Source: Phallus indusiatus (taxonomy: Eukaryota; Basidiomycota; Agaricomycetes; Phallales; Phallaceae). From it: DNA of 64,000 nt. Position 1 is the stretch's first letter; every line of letters starts with the position of its first letter. The stretch is taken from contig JAQFWX010000002.1 of the NCBI GenBank assembly GCA_027605045.1, positions 124,001 through 188,000 on the forward strand, in the 5' to 3' direction. The translations under genes and the position numbers were made by a program. Under the pieces are notes generated by a model. The model was not told the DNA's origin. It worked only from the letters and a program-made list of their open reading frames with translations, and searched no databases. Positions 23,846 through 35,242 of the stretch are shown piece after piece.

Positions 23846-26646
23846 ATGTCAACAGCGAACGCTGGGCCTCGCGCTGCAAATCCAAATCATGTCGTGACGA
23901 ATGTCACCTACGATGTAATGCTCAAGTTTTGGAGGGTAGTAACGAACATTTTCTTCAGAGAAATTCGACCTCGCGGGGCATACAACATCCCCCGGGAAGG
24001 TCCGGTGATTTTTGCTGTTGCTCCTCATCACAATCAAGTAAATAAAAACAGGAGCTCATGGTTATTTACATATTCTCATTATTTCACCAGTTTCTCGACC
24101 CATTATTGGTGATGTCTGAAGTTTACCGTGAAACACACCGCCGAATTCACAACCTGACTGCTGCAAAGAGTATGGAACGGAAAGCCATAGGAACTTTTGC
24201 TGCACTCATGTCAAGCAGTAATTAATTTGTTATTCACGTGTCACATCGCTTTATTATCGTTTCTTTCTTTTAGTCCCTGTCGCTCGCGCTCAAGATGCTG
24301 CTAGAAACGGAAGCGGCGAAGTTATCCTTTCAAACAACGATCCTCTCCTTGTAAAAGGTTACAATACCAAATTTCTCTCAGAACTGGGGCCAAAAATGCA
24401 AATCATGTTACCAAAGTCCACTGGCGCAGCATTGGCTACAGTCGTCGAGGTCCTGTCAGATACCGAAGCACGCATAAAAAAGGAATTTGCTTCAGAGGGC
24501 AGCAAAGGTTCCACTCGAATAAAGGAGCAATTGGAGGAACTTCAACAAAGTGGGAAGCATGGGTTTTCTTACAAGATTCTCCCATTAGTGGATCAACGTG
24601 ATATGTATGCCCAGGTCTTCCAATGCTTGAAAGAGGGAGGTTGCATTGGTATATTTCCTGAAGGTACCAGACTTATTCGTTTTATCTGCTAGCACCTGAT
24701 TGGTTCTAAGGTGGTAGTCATGATCGTACCGACTTGCTTCCATTAAAGGCTGGTGTAGCCCTAATGGCCCTCGGTGCGATGGAACACATTCCCGGTTTGA
24801 AAGTCCGTATAGTACCTGTTGGTCTATCCTATTTCCACCCCCATCGATTCCGATCTCGCGCGGTTGTAGAATTTGGTCCTGCCCTTACCATTCCTGAAGA
24901 ATTGGTAGATCAATTTCGTTTGGGCGGAGACGAGAAGCGTAAATCAGCTGGGAAACTACTGGATATGATTTATGATGCCTTGAAGACCGTAACGATACGA
25001 GCACCTGATTATGAAACTTTGATGGTATTGTACATTCTTTTTCACGAGAAAAATTTTCGTTAAACCCTTTAGGTCATCCAAGCCGCTCGGAGGCTTTACA
25101 AAACACCTGGTCAACACCTTACTTTAGGCCAAGTGGTTGATCTAAACAAGAGATTTATTGAGGGTTACATGCACTTCCAGCACGAACCAAAAGTTCAGCA
25201 GCTACGAAAAAATGTGTTGAAATATAATAGACGCGTTAGAGATCTTGGATTGCGCGATCATCAAGTAAGTAGCATTCCTCGAAGACTTGAAGCCTTCATA
25301 GCTGATCCACCTTGTACCTTGATAGGTCCCGAGGGCAAAGCGTGCCGGGTGGAAAACAGTAGGACTACTTCTTTACCGAATAATACTCCTCTTTGTATGG
25401 ACTATCTTGGCCCTTCCTGGCATGGTGCTGAATGGTCCTATATTTCTTCTTGCATCCATAATTTCCCGCAAGAAGGCTAAAGGTCAGGGTCTTATATTTA
25501 CATCAGCTTCGGAAATACCCAAATCGGTTTACAGAGGCCCTAGCTGCATCCACTGTAAAAATAGCCGGAAGGGATGTTTTGGCCACATGGAAGGTCCTGA
25601 TTTCTTTAGGAGTCACCCCTCTTCTATATGCATTCTATGCTGCTTTGGCAACATTTGTCGCAATACAAGCAAACGTGCCTTTACGGTGGAAAATTTGGAC
25701 CCCATTCATTGTCGCAGCAGCTTTACCATGCATTGCATTTGCGGCGTTAAAATTCGGAGAAGCCGGGATGGATGTTCTAAAGTACGTCTATAATCATTCC
25801 GTTTGAATGGCATCTGAAGTTACAGACAGATCCCTCCGACCATTAGTTGTTTCCCTATTTCCAGGTCAACAACGCTTGCTTAACCAACTGAAACAGCAGA
25901 GAGCTGCCCTTGCGAATGAATTGACCGACGTAATAAACGAGTTTGGACCTAAACTATATGAGGACTTCGATCAGGTGCGTACTTAGTCTCTTGCGGTTCG
26001 ATATACGTTACTCAAATTTTACCAGTTCCGTATCTTAGTCCCATCAGCGACGGCACCACCTTCCGGTGGCTCACAAGGTCTTTGGAGACGGAAAACGGCT
26101 ACCGGTGCTGTCGATGCTCAAGGCTTAGGTTTCTCTCATCCCATGACGTGGCTAGACGAAAGATTATTTGGATGGAGCCGTAGTACCCGTCGTGGAACAA
26201 GTGCATGGGGTGGGGGCACTCCTATGATGGAGCTAAGTCGCGCTGCCACACCCGATGGGTCCGATTCGGATGAAGGAGATTATGAACACGTCGTTTCGTA
26301 CCTGGGATCGTATACAGGGGATAATGCATCCTATCGAACACGATCGAGGAGTCTGAAAGGATCATATGCAGATTTGCAGTCACTGAAAACAAAAGAATCG
26401 GTTGTGAATAGTCCCGAATCGACGAAATCGGAGCTGAAGAGCGCTAGTGGCTTTGCGTTTCAAACTCGTGCCCCAGAGGACGATCTAGCATCCGGTCCAT
26501 TTCAAAATGGGCAACGAGAAGTTCCAAGGGCACGCAAATCCTCCTTATCGGATCGTATTCCGGTAGAAAAGATTGGGAACTTGCCTGGTACTGATAGTTT
26601 TCAGACTTCCACAAGTATATTGAACAAAGAAATCAAAAAAAATTGA
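23846..26646 (+). CDS. GPT2: Glycerol-3-phosphate / dihydroxyacetone-phosphate O-acyltransferase (Gpt2/Sct1 type)
   Basis: Catalyses the first acylation step of glycerolipid synthesis at the ER and lipid droplets. The start MSTANAGPRAANPNHVV is followed by the PlsC domain: the HX4D catalytic motif (HNQFLD) spans the first intron, and the glycerol-phosphate-binding motif GIFPEGGSHDRTDLLPLKAG is completed across the intron at about 24664-24712. An insert typical of fungal Gpt2 (PKSTGAALATVVEVLSDTEA) separates the motifs. Membrane segments occur in the C-terminal third: WTILALPGMVLNGPIFLLAS (about 25400-25470), LISLGVTPLLYAFYAAL and FIVAAALPCIAFAAL. The last exons encode a Ser-rich cytosolic tail ending KEIKKN, with a dilysine-like ending that could favour ER retrieval (inference). 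Tail-to-tail with MAP1, 93 bp apart. Confidence 0.93.
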
Positions 26647-26739
26647 ACGAGCAGTTTCATATTTTTCATCGAGATAGTGTGTCAGAATACATCAATTGAA
26701 TTCTCCTCCAGTGCTCGCCGCAATATCACTGATCCCGAT

Positions 26740-28561
26740 CTAGTCAAATTCCCAATAATCTTTACGTGAACCGGCTGTTATATTTTCGACGCCAGTTTCA
26801 GTGACCCTAAAACATTCTCAATGCCGAGACCAAGTTTTGCAAAGACAATCTTATACGTACAAAAGAGTGTCTTCGAATTGAGCACTAGGCTTTCCGTCAA
26901 CCGTTGTTGCTGTCCAATTGTCCGGCCAATGCTCATCTTGCCACTTGCGTCCCAAATTAATCATCTTTGAAAACAAAAGGTTAGCCATATGATATATGAG
27001 AGCAAAGTGACATACCGGTTCAATAGTAAATGCCTGACAATTATAACTTTAGTACGAACAACTTTATGGTTGAAATTCATACCATTCCAGCTTTCATAGT
27101 TCCCACAGCTTTGTTCTTGGCATAATGAGGAATATTTGGCGCACCATGAAAAAGCTGGTTGATACCATGTCCGGTGTATGTTCGAACAACAGAACAATTG
27201 TTAGCAGTCGCAATAGGTTCACTATGACAGTAATTATGTAGAGAAGAACAGACGCAACTAGAGGACGTACATAGCCTTGCCTAAATCGCGGAAGAGCGTT
27301 CCCGGTTTACAAAGTTTGATAGCCTCATCGAGGCATTTCCGCGTTGTTTTTATTAATTTAGCCTTTTCTTCGGAGATCTTACCTACAGGATATGTTTCGT
27401 TTACATCGCCGTGAAAGCCTGTTAAATGGGTAAAAAAAGGCGGAGGAAAACACATGCAGTCAGTAGCTCACCATCGTAATAGAGACTGACGTCTGCATAT
27501 GATCAATGTGTAAAACCCTATTGTGGATGGTCCAAATTACCTAAATTTACGATATCCCCTTCTTTTAGCTTCCTTTGGTCAGGGATGCCATGACATATCA
27601 CTTCATTAACTGATCTATATCATTACATTAAGGGATTCAAAGGGTTCTAGTATGTGCAAACATTACAACTTACGTGCAGACTGATTTAGGAAAATTACGA
27701 TAGTTGAGAGGAGACGGGTATGCCCCGCGTTTGATGGTTTCTTCATGTACAATTGAATCAATGAAATCTGTTGTGACACCTGGTTTAACGTGCTCGGCAG
27801 CAATATCCAGAACCTCCCGTGCAAGCTATACATTAAATAAGAATGATTACTTTTTTAATATAATAGAACGAGATATGGATCGTACTTTACACGTATATCG
27901 TAATTTTTCTTGTTCTTCTTTGGTTAATATCCGCGGGGGCTGTCCAGAAGCTGCTCTTTCCGACTTTGGTATACCTGCACAACAAATGTAAGGTCTGGTT
28001 AAAGTTAAGCATAAAATCTTTAATACCATCATTTGCATAATCTGGTCGGGGAATTTCAGGAGGCACAGTGCGAGGGGCTGAGAGGGGATAGACGGGTCGG
28101 GTTTCTCCAGTATAGGGGAAAGAAGGAAACGGATCGAAAGTTCCTGATGAAGAAATAAATAAGAACCCCTTTCGAGCGTGCACTTTGTGTGAAAACATAA
28201 GATAAAACCTTGAGGCCGAGCAGAATCTCGTTGTACCAAATCGTGTATTAACTTGTGCCTTTTCTGAAAGCAACCCAGTCTCGTTCAGGAATGAGCTCTG
28301 TCGAGACATGTATAGAATTCGTACCCCTGAAGTAATTTTAGCGCGGAACAGCCAATAAAGTACACAAAAACCGACAGTCAGCTTTGAAACACTCCTGATT
28401 GCAAAAGAACGATCCTTGAATGCCCAGCCTGTAAACCGTAGATGTCAGGAGAACACGCTTGACAGTTGATCTTGTAGAGTTTACTTATTGCAGGTAGGAC
28501 ATTCCAAACGAGATGGGGGGTTCCCATTAATGCAATGTTCGTTCTGGCAGATTACGACCAT
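26740..28561 (-). CDS. MAP1: Methionine aminopeptidase 1 with zinc-finger N-terminus; 14-exon gene with a 2-nt microexon
   Basis: Removes the initiator Met from nascent proteins. I reconstruct exons 28561-28485, 28428-28376, 28326-28325, 28263-28209, 28143-28027, 27974-27886, 27825-27674, 27614-27541, 27492-27472, 27418-27271, 27221-27083, 27033-27016, 26964-26861, 26806-26740: 1,116 nt, exactly 372 codons, 371 aa (yeast 387, human 386). The zinc finger has CQNEHC, CPTC, CNQEC and HKLIH (C6H2 ligands). The peptidase has all metal ligands: Asp in [11 protein letters not shown], Asp in HGDVNETY, His in GHGINQLFH, Glu in AFTIEP and Glu in SAQFEDT; VICHGIP carries the substrate His. The 2-nt exon is needed to join ...FKAD-W to [13 protein letters not shown]. 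Exons of 18 and 21 nt are also present. The alternative longer exon without the microexon is open but loses the H-x3-H ligands. Confidence 0.92.
28325..28326 (-). other. Candidate 2-nt microexon (GG) of MAP1
   Basis: On the minus strand, ...GAC T|GTCGG starts a 49-nt intron (28375-28327) ending CTTCAG; GG follows; GTACGA then starts a 61-nt intron (28324-28264) ending TTTCAG before AAAAGGCACAAG. The split Trp codon T|GG restores ADW-KRHKLIH, the last part of the C6H2 finger. Skipping the GG gives TAA at the junction. Confidence 0.65.
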
Positions 28562-28645
28562 CTGGTTAAGTGGATGGGTGCTGACGTAACCTGTCCGGAA
28601 ATCACATCCTAGGAACTGCTAACCGGCTATTGGCTAACAATCTGA

Positions 28646-28887
28646 CATGTCTACATCTTGGGTAAGTTTTACTGGGTCTTTATCAATGTTGAAGAGTAGC
28701 TGACAGCCAAATTACAGGAATGTCTGGAAACCCAGGAAGCTTTGGTGAGACCATCGACTTCTCGCGTGCTTTGGACGTGATTGGCTACAGCGCTTCAACT
28801 CTTGCTCAGGGAATTAATTTACCACGTAGTTCAATTCCCCGGAGAATTAAATCCGAACGGTTTACTAAAACTAGGATATTGTCTTGA
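28646..28887 (+). CDS. Possible mini-gene or gene remnant (46 aa if spliced)
   Basis: ATG TCT ACA TCT TGG is followed by a good donor (GTAAGT, 28661), an acceptor at 28717 and an open stretch ECLETQEALVRPSTSR. The frame then meets a stop unless a 44-nt intron (28766-28809) is removed, after which it reads GINLPRSSIPRRIKSE and stops at 28887. In the unspliced +2 frame the same DNA reads VIGYSASTLAQGINLP, so a frameshifted remnant of a longer gene is equally possible. No family recognised. It lies between the divergent starts of MAP1 and the sulfate permease. Confidence 0.25.
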
Positions 28888-29207
28888 ACCCGATCGGCGC
28901 TGAAACCATTGCATACGCTTTCGATTCGCACGGCATAGCACGCAATTTCATGTGCCCAGCGCGTCATATCCATCTCAGGCACCACCTTGCCCTATATTTT
29001 AGCGAAACGCCAGATAATTTACTCAGTTGAGATCCCAATTCAATCATATCACATCACATTTGGCAGAAATTGTATGCTTTGCGCAGCTAATCAGGACTAA
29101 AACCCTTCCCGGTGTTCCTGTATTTGACATAGCATCATTGTTCTCCGTTTAGCTGGATTCAGTTTCAATTTCTCATTCACAAAGTATATATACGGTCGCA
29201 TTTTGAA

Positions 29208-32030
29208 ATGGATCCACCCCGTCCGCCTTCTGTCGACATGGATCGCGCTGCTCTGAAAGAGAAGCTCAAAGAGACCGGGAAGAAAGCAATCAATTATTCG
29301 GGTTCTCATCCCGACGTAAACACCGTCTCTTCCAAGGAGTGGCTAGTCAATCTTGTTCCTAACCCAAAACAACAGGTTCGCTTCGAAATTCCCTTATGTT
29401 GGCTAATGATACATTTTTTTTCAGGTGATTGACTATTTCAAGAGCCTTTTTCCTATTCTCCAATGGATTAGTCGGTATAGTAAGCAGCCAGTCTTGCCAC
29501 TGCATCCCTCGATTAACCATTTTACCATAGATTTGGGTTGGGCGACCGGAGACCTTATTGCTGGTATTACCGTCGGTCTTGTCCTTGTACCCCAGAGCAT
29601 GTCCTACGCCAGAATAGCGAACCTTGCTCCCCAATTCGGTCTTTACTCATCTTTCGTTGGTGTCTTCATATACTGCGTCAGTATTTCACCTGTCCCCTAC
29701 AACCGCTCGCTTCTGATTTTTTTCTCCACCTTGTTGTCTTCGGTCCGATATAGTTTTTTGCCACCTCTAAAGATGTGTCCATAGGTCCCGTCGCTGTCAT
29801 GTCCTTGGAAACTGGTCAGATTATCAACCGCGTCATGCACGCACATCCTGGTGTCTGGGATGCCCCAACAATTGCAACAACCCTGGCATTTTTATGTGGT
29901 GTCATCGTTCTTGGTCTCGGCATTTTGCGTTTAGGATGGTTGGTGGAGTTCATTCCCGCCCCAGCCGTCAGTGGCTTTATGACAGGTTCGGCTTTGAACA
30001 TCGCTGTTGGTCAAGTTCCAGGTTTGTTTGGCATTGCCAATCGACTTAAGTGAGTTATAATGATTTCTCGGTGTCGGCCCACCCTTTATAATTTTGTTCT
30101 TACGCATCGTCGAAAGTACTCGAGCTGCTACCTATCTCGTTGTAATCAATACATTAAAGAATCTCCACCTGTCAACTCTCGATGCGGCTTTTGGTGTCGT
30201 TGGTCTGTTCAGTAAGTGGATAATTATCGTGCACTTGAGTCTGGAATTTATGTCATCAGGTCTTTACGCCATTAAGTGGACCTTCCAATATCTCACCAAA
30301 CGTTATCCTCGCTATGAAAGAGTCTTCTTCTTCATCTCTGTTTTGCGAAACGCCTTTGTTATTGTTGTTTTGACTATTGCGGCTTGGTTGTATTGTCGAC
30401 ACCGTAAAAACAGCAAGGGAGTTTACCCGATATCCCTCCTATTAACCGTTCCGAGAGGTTTCCAAGTATGGTCGTCCCTCCAGTTATTTCATCACTTTAT
30501 TAATATTCTTTCAATAGAACGTAAAACCATTCCATGTCGATCCCAAACTCATAAGAGCTTTGGGCCCTGATATTTTTGTAGCAACCATTATTCTCTTATT
30601 AGAGCATATTTCTATTGCCAAGTGTGCGTATTGTATCTACACAATTAAGTTTAGAGCTTCGACCTAACGCTATGTCTCGCTATTTTTAGCATTTGGTCGC
30701 GTAAATGGCTATAGAATAAACCCTGCACAAGAATTAATTGCAATTGGCGTGACGAATACTGTCGGAACCGTATTTCATGCATATCCCGCGACAGGTTCGT
30801 TCTCCCGCTCGGCACTCAAAGCAAAGTCTGGCGTTCGTACCCCCCTCGCTGGCTTGGTCACTGGTCTCGTTGTGATTGTTGCCTTATACGGACTTACCAG
30901 TGCATTCTTTTGGATTCCTAATGCAGGTCAGATCAAATTAACACTGCGATTAATCGTCATAATTATTAACATTACCGTATTTCTCTAGGGCTCAGCGCAC
31001 TGATCATTCATGCTGTTGCAGACCTTGTTGCCTCTCCCGCTCAGTCTTACTCGTTTTGGAGAGTTAGTCCGCTCGAGTTCATCATATTCCTAGCGGCAGT
31101 TATAGTTACGGTTTTCTCAACAATCGAGATTGGTATCTATACTAGTATCGGAGCGAGTCTTGTTTTATTACTAATCCGAATTGCCAAACCGCGAGGGACT
31201 TTCTTGGGCCGTGTGACCCTCCAAACAGGACAGGACGGACGCACTCGAGATGTTTATACTCCATTAGAGACCACCTCTGGAAGACGCCAGGGAGTTGTCA
31301 ATCCGGATATCAAAGTTCAGCCACCAAGTCCGGGCATCGTCATCTATCGTTTCGAAGAATCTTTCGTATATCCTAATTCTAGTCACGTTACAACAGCCCT
31401 CACGGAGTACATAAAAAAGACCACGAAAAGAGGTGGTTATAGTGGTCCTGTTTCCCCAGCGGATCGTCCGTGGAACGACCCCGGGCCTGGACCTAACTAT
31501 GTTGAAGACGTAAATGAAAGTCGCAAAGCGGTCATCAAAGCTGTAGTCCTGGATATGTCTGCCGTTGGGCACCTAGACACCACTTCCGTGCAAAATTTTA
31601 TTGATGCAAGGTAAGCTGCCCATCCCCTTTTGTTTTTTTTTGATGAGCCTGATCGAACCAATTGTATAGGAAAGAGATTGAGAAGTGGGCTGACGGGCCT
31701 GTGGAATTCCACTTTGCAAATATTCTCTCACCCTGGATCCGACGTGCTTTAGTTGCTGGTGGTTTCGGAATGGCAACATCGGATAGGCATGTTCCTGCGG
31801 AGGTTGCACCAGTATTCACGCACCACCTCTCTTCGACGAAAGGGGTATTTGACAATTACACGACCAACTCGGATACAGAAGCCAATTATTTACATAAAGA
31901 AATTAACGATTCGGCGTCGGCGGAAGAGCGTGTCGAGCCTGTACTCAGCGCGGAGACGCCATTCTTCCACTTTGACCTGGACAGTGCTGTTCGATGTGCT
32001 GAGCAAGCGCTAAACCAGAACAAGTCTTGA
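29208..32030 (+). CDS. SulP family sulfate permease with STAS domain
   Basis: High-affinity proton-coupled sulfate transporter of the plasma membrane (SUL1/SUL2, SLC26 family). The cytosolic N-terminus (MDPPRPPSVDMDRAALKEKL) leads into the family signature GDLIAGITVGLVLVPQSMSY followed by ANLAPQFGLYSSFVGVF. Later segments are VSIGPVAVMSLETGQII, FIPAPAVSGFMTGSALNIAV, VTNTVGTVFHAYPATGSFSR and TPLAGLVTGLVVIVALYGLT. Around twelve hydrophobic segments are spread over about eight exons. The C-terminal STAS domain contains FVYPNSSHVTTALTEYI and AVVLDMSAVGHLDTTSVQNF. A second Met at 29238 could also be the start. The protein is about 750 residues. No Cys3/MetR-like site was identified upstream. Confidence 0.92.
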
Positions 32031-32313
32031 TTGGAATATGTAGGATATGATATCAGTATAATATAGTTGTTTACACGAATTGTCATGCCAGGATTATTAG
32101 CATTGTAATGAGCAGTTAATAAACCACTATTCTGAGACTCGAGACCAGTCAACAGGACATTATGTGAGCACGAGATCAATCGTGAGAAGAGTGACCGGCT
32201 GTTGTTGTGTTGCAATAGAGCAGCAGCCTGCATGCAAGTTACCCTCGGTCTCTAGTTCTTTCTGCGTTACCCTCCATTTCCCAACAGCCTAATATTTACT
32301 TGCCATCGCCAAG

Positions 32314-34041
32314 ATGTCAGAACAAGAGAGCAATACACCTCCGAAGCCCAAAGTCGGATCATTGAAGGACAGAATAGCAGCGTTCGAAAAGTCGGCGCAA
32401 AGTGATAATACACCGGCGCAGAAACCGCTTGCACCACGCGCAAAACCGGGTCCCATTTCGTGGAAACCAACGTCGTCGTCTCCGAAGGATGAGATCGACG
32501 AACCAAGCAGCGACAAGAAACACAGTGGAATGTCTGCTGAGGATGCTAAAGAGAGCATCGCTGCTGGTGGTGGATTAAAGGCCCGGATGGCAGCGTTGCA
32601 AGGTAACATGAATAATGTTGGAGGTTCTCCGGCAACTCCTCCTCCTCCAGCACCCAAACCGATGAGAAAGCAATTTGTTCCTCGGCCTCCCACACCAGAT
32701 GAGGAAGGTGAGGAAGGGTCTGAAAACAAGGAAAGGCCAAAAGAACCGTTAGCCCCTCCGCGTCGTCGATTAGATAACTGGGACCCGCTCGCTGCCACTG
32801 TTGCTGCAGTAAGTGCTCGTCAGAGGTCTCCCTCTCCTCCCGGCCCATCTGAAGATCATCGTGGCGGGCACGCTGGTGTCGAGGAACAGAACCAGGAGCA
32901 ACCTCAGGAGACACTCGAAGAGCAAGAGCAAGATGAAGAAACGAAAGAACGTGAGCGTCGTGCTGCGCTCGCTGCAAGAATGGCCCGCCTTGGAGGTGCT
33001 CGTATCGGTATGGCACCTCCGATGATTCCCAAGAAACCGAAGTCGGCTGCTCCTGTTGAAGAAGAACCTCCGGTTAGCGTCAAGGCTAATTTGCCTACAC
33101 CCGTGAGAGTACTTCCTATGCCCGAGAGGCGTGCGACCGAAGACAGCGTGCCAACTCCAATAGAAGTCAAAGAAACTGGATCAGATACCTTACGGACCGT
33201 CGCTGGTTAGTATAATCAAACTTGAACACCGTTAGATACGGGCATTGACTTTTTCTCCCTAACAGCTGAAGACGAAGCTATCTCCAGAGCTGCTCCTTTA
33301 CCTCCAACTTCTCCATTGACTTCTGGAGATTTATCCGAAAGGAGAAGCTACAGCTTGCACGAAGAAACTTCTTCTTCTCAAACGTCCTTAGTTTCCTCTG
33401 GTTCTCATCCCAGTTCCATACCATTGCCAGCACTGCCACGCCGAGCCGCACCTCCTAGAAGCAAACATAGTGCTCGAAGTCTTAAATCAGAACAATCCAG
33501 CCATGAAATTGATTCTTCAGAGACCAAAGTTACTCATGATACAACTGGCGCTGCAGACGAAGAGAAGATGGAGCCGGAAATCACAGATACCATTCAAAGT
33601 CCACCTATTGCAGAAAATCCTTCAACTCCGGAGAAAGAAGAGGAGGGGTATGAATTCCATCAAGAAAGTGACTTAACCGAACAAGTCAAACCCTCCAGTG
33701 ACGATAATGAGACGGCTGAAGAAAAAGAATACAACGTCAGCCGCGAGGAAAAGGAGGAAGAGGGTGAGGCGGGATTAGAAGAGGAAGAGAGACATGGGGA
33801 TGAAGAAAACCTCGTAGAATCTGAGAAAACTGAGGAAGAGTATGAAGAAACTGAAGCAGCTGAAGAGCATGTGTCTCAATTCCATACCCCTCAGGAGGAA
33901 GAGGAAATTCCTCCTCCTCCTCCTCCTCGGCGTCAGGAAAGCTCCCATTCAACGCTAAGCAGTTCAAAAGCAACTGAGCCTTCTTCCTCGGACGGTAATC
34001 ATTTTTTTCAAGATGCAGCAGACGAATTAGACGATTCCTGA
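32314..34041 (+). CDS. Disordered Pro/Glu-rich protein, Aim21-like (actin patch)
   Basis: Two exons (32314-33205 and 33266-34041) split by one GT-AG intron give about 555 residues, nearly all low-complexity. Short conserved modules stand out: VGSLKDRIAAFEKSA at residue ~12, GGGLKARMAALQGNM at ~87, and an RRAALAARMARLGGARIGM segment at ~212. These SLKDRIAAFE and LKARMAALQG modules, with polyproline clusters (PPPPPPRR near the C-terminus, a possible SH3 ligand), resemble fungal Aim21/Bbc1-associated actin-patch proteins. Residues ~370-530 are strongly acidic. I see no SH3 domain or folded enzyme domain. The family call is tentative because composition drives much of the resemblance. Gene expression is plausible from clean frame and splice sites. 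Confidence 0.6.
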
Positions 34042-35242
34042 CGCATGTCAAACACTTGAGAAAGAACGCCTAAAAGTCAATACTATCTAATACGATCCCT
34101 CCGTCTCTCCTTTCTTTTTGTTTATTTTGGTGGCATGTAAAATACTTCATTTTATGACTCTCAAACTGAGTCCGTATTGAGCATCTATCTATGTATTTAT
34201 TTCCGGTGTAGTTCGTAGCGTTAGCTAGATAGCTGACAAGTAGTAGGTTGATTTCCTCAGCTAACAAAACTCACACTTGAAATGGAATCTGGAACTTATT
34301 GGGAACAAATCGCGGGTTATTAATGAGGACAACTTGATAGTCTTTGAGTTGGAGAAATGAGTTCGAAATGGAGGACGTTTTATAAGTGCACTGACTCACT
34401 GGTCGGTTCTCTAAACTCATGAGGCACACATTTCTCAAGTCCTTGAAACAGGCGCCGGAGTGATTTGGTTCGAGTAAAGTGATCGTGCTGTCACAGGCTG
34501 TCACGCGTTGAAGATAATCTACAAATGTTTAAGGTCTCATCAAGGTTTTCGTCTCTCACTAAACCTCGATCGACCAACCTCCGCTTTACCAACCCCCGAC
34601 CCCATTAACGTTATTCGAGGGCCTCTAGCCCCAAGTCTTCAAATTAATGATTTGCCACGAAGCCAGAATTCTTTACTTTTCTTACGAGCCAAAATTATTA
34701 AATCCGTAGAACAGATAAGTACGAGAAAGAGCTCGCTATTTGTACATATATATTTCAAGTTGACCCTCTTCCTTATCTTCGTCCAAGAAGTAATCGAGGC
34801 CATCACGCTCAACCTGTGGTCACTACCCTTATGATTCAGGTAGCCGTCAAAGACGCCTTTTTCTACTTTAGTGCAATGCATTAGCAACACGAGTAATGAG
34901 ACGAGTGATAGCAGCGTCACCAATGAAGCTTTCCTACAGTATTTGCTTTTAACGTCAGCATCTCAACCTCGGACGTTCAAGGTTTTGGCATCCTCAGATA
35001 GCACTAAACAATCTTGATTGTCGGCCCAGGCCTTGCATTATCAAACCAGTCTAGTTTTTGAACCAATTTTCAACTTGAGCCTATTATGATGTTACTAGTA
35101 GTTATGTTTGAGATTGACCCTTTTCATTCGCGCCTTTTTTTATTGCTGAACGTAAGCTAAATGAGAATGAAAAAAAGTGTGGGTAAATTAGAATGTAAGC
35201 TACTCATGAAGAATAGCTGACAAATAGGTTGATCCTTGGACA
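34042..35242. other. 1.2-kb interval with only weak coding signals
   Basis: Between the Aim21-like gene and PNG1, both on the plus strand. Around 34527-34607 a frame begins MFKVSSRFSSLTKPRSTNLR, basic and free of acidic residues like a mitochondrial presequence, but it stops after 26 residues. A neighbouring frame (34508-34834) reads RGPLAPSLQINDLPRSQNSL and FLRAKIIKSVEQ. These could be pieces of one decayed or intron-split gene. Minus-strand frames at 34271-34504 and 34639-34923 are also open. None could be joined into a supported model. Confidence 0.3.

Noticed and set aside
28027..28309. Start of MAP1 at the ATG at 28309 ([12 protein letters not shown]...)
   Set aside because: It would delete the zinc finger whose CPTC, CNQEC and HKLIH parts are clearly encoded upstream.
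32289..32798. Gly/Ser-rich minus-strand frame opposite the Aim21-like gene
   Set aside because: Shadow of the Pro/Ala-rich coding strand; no start context or splice support.
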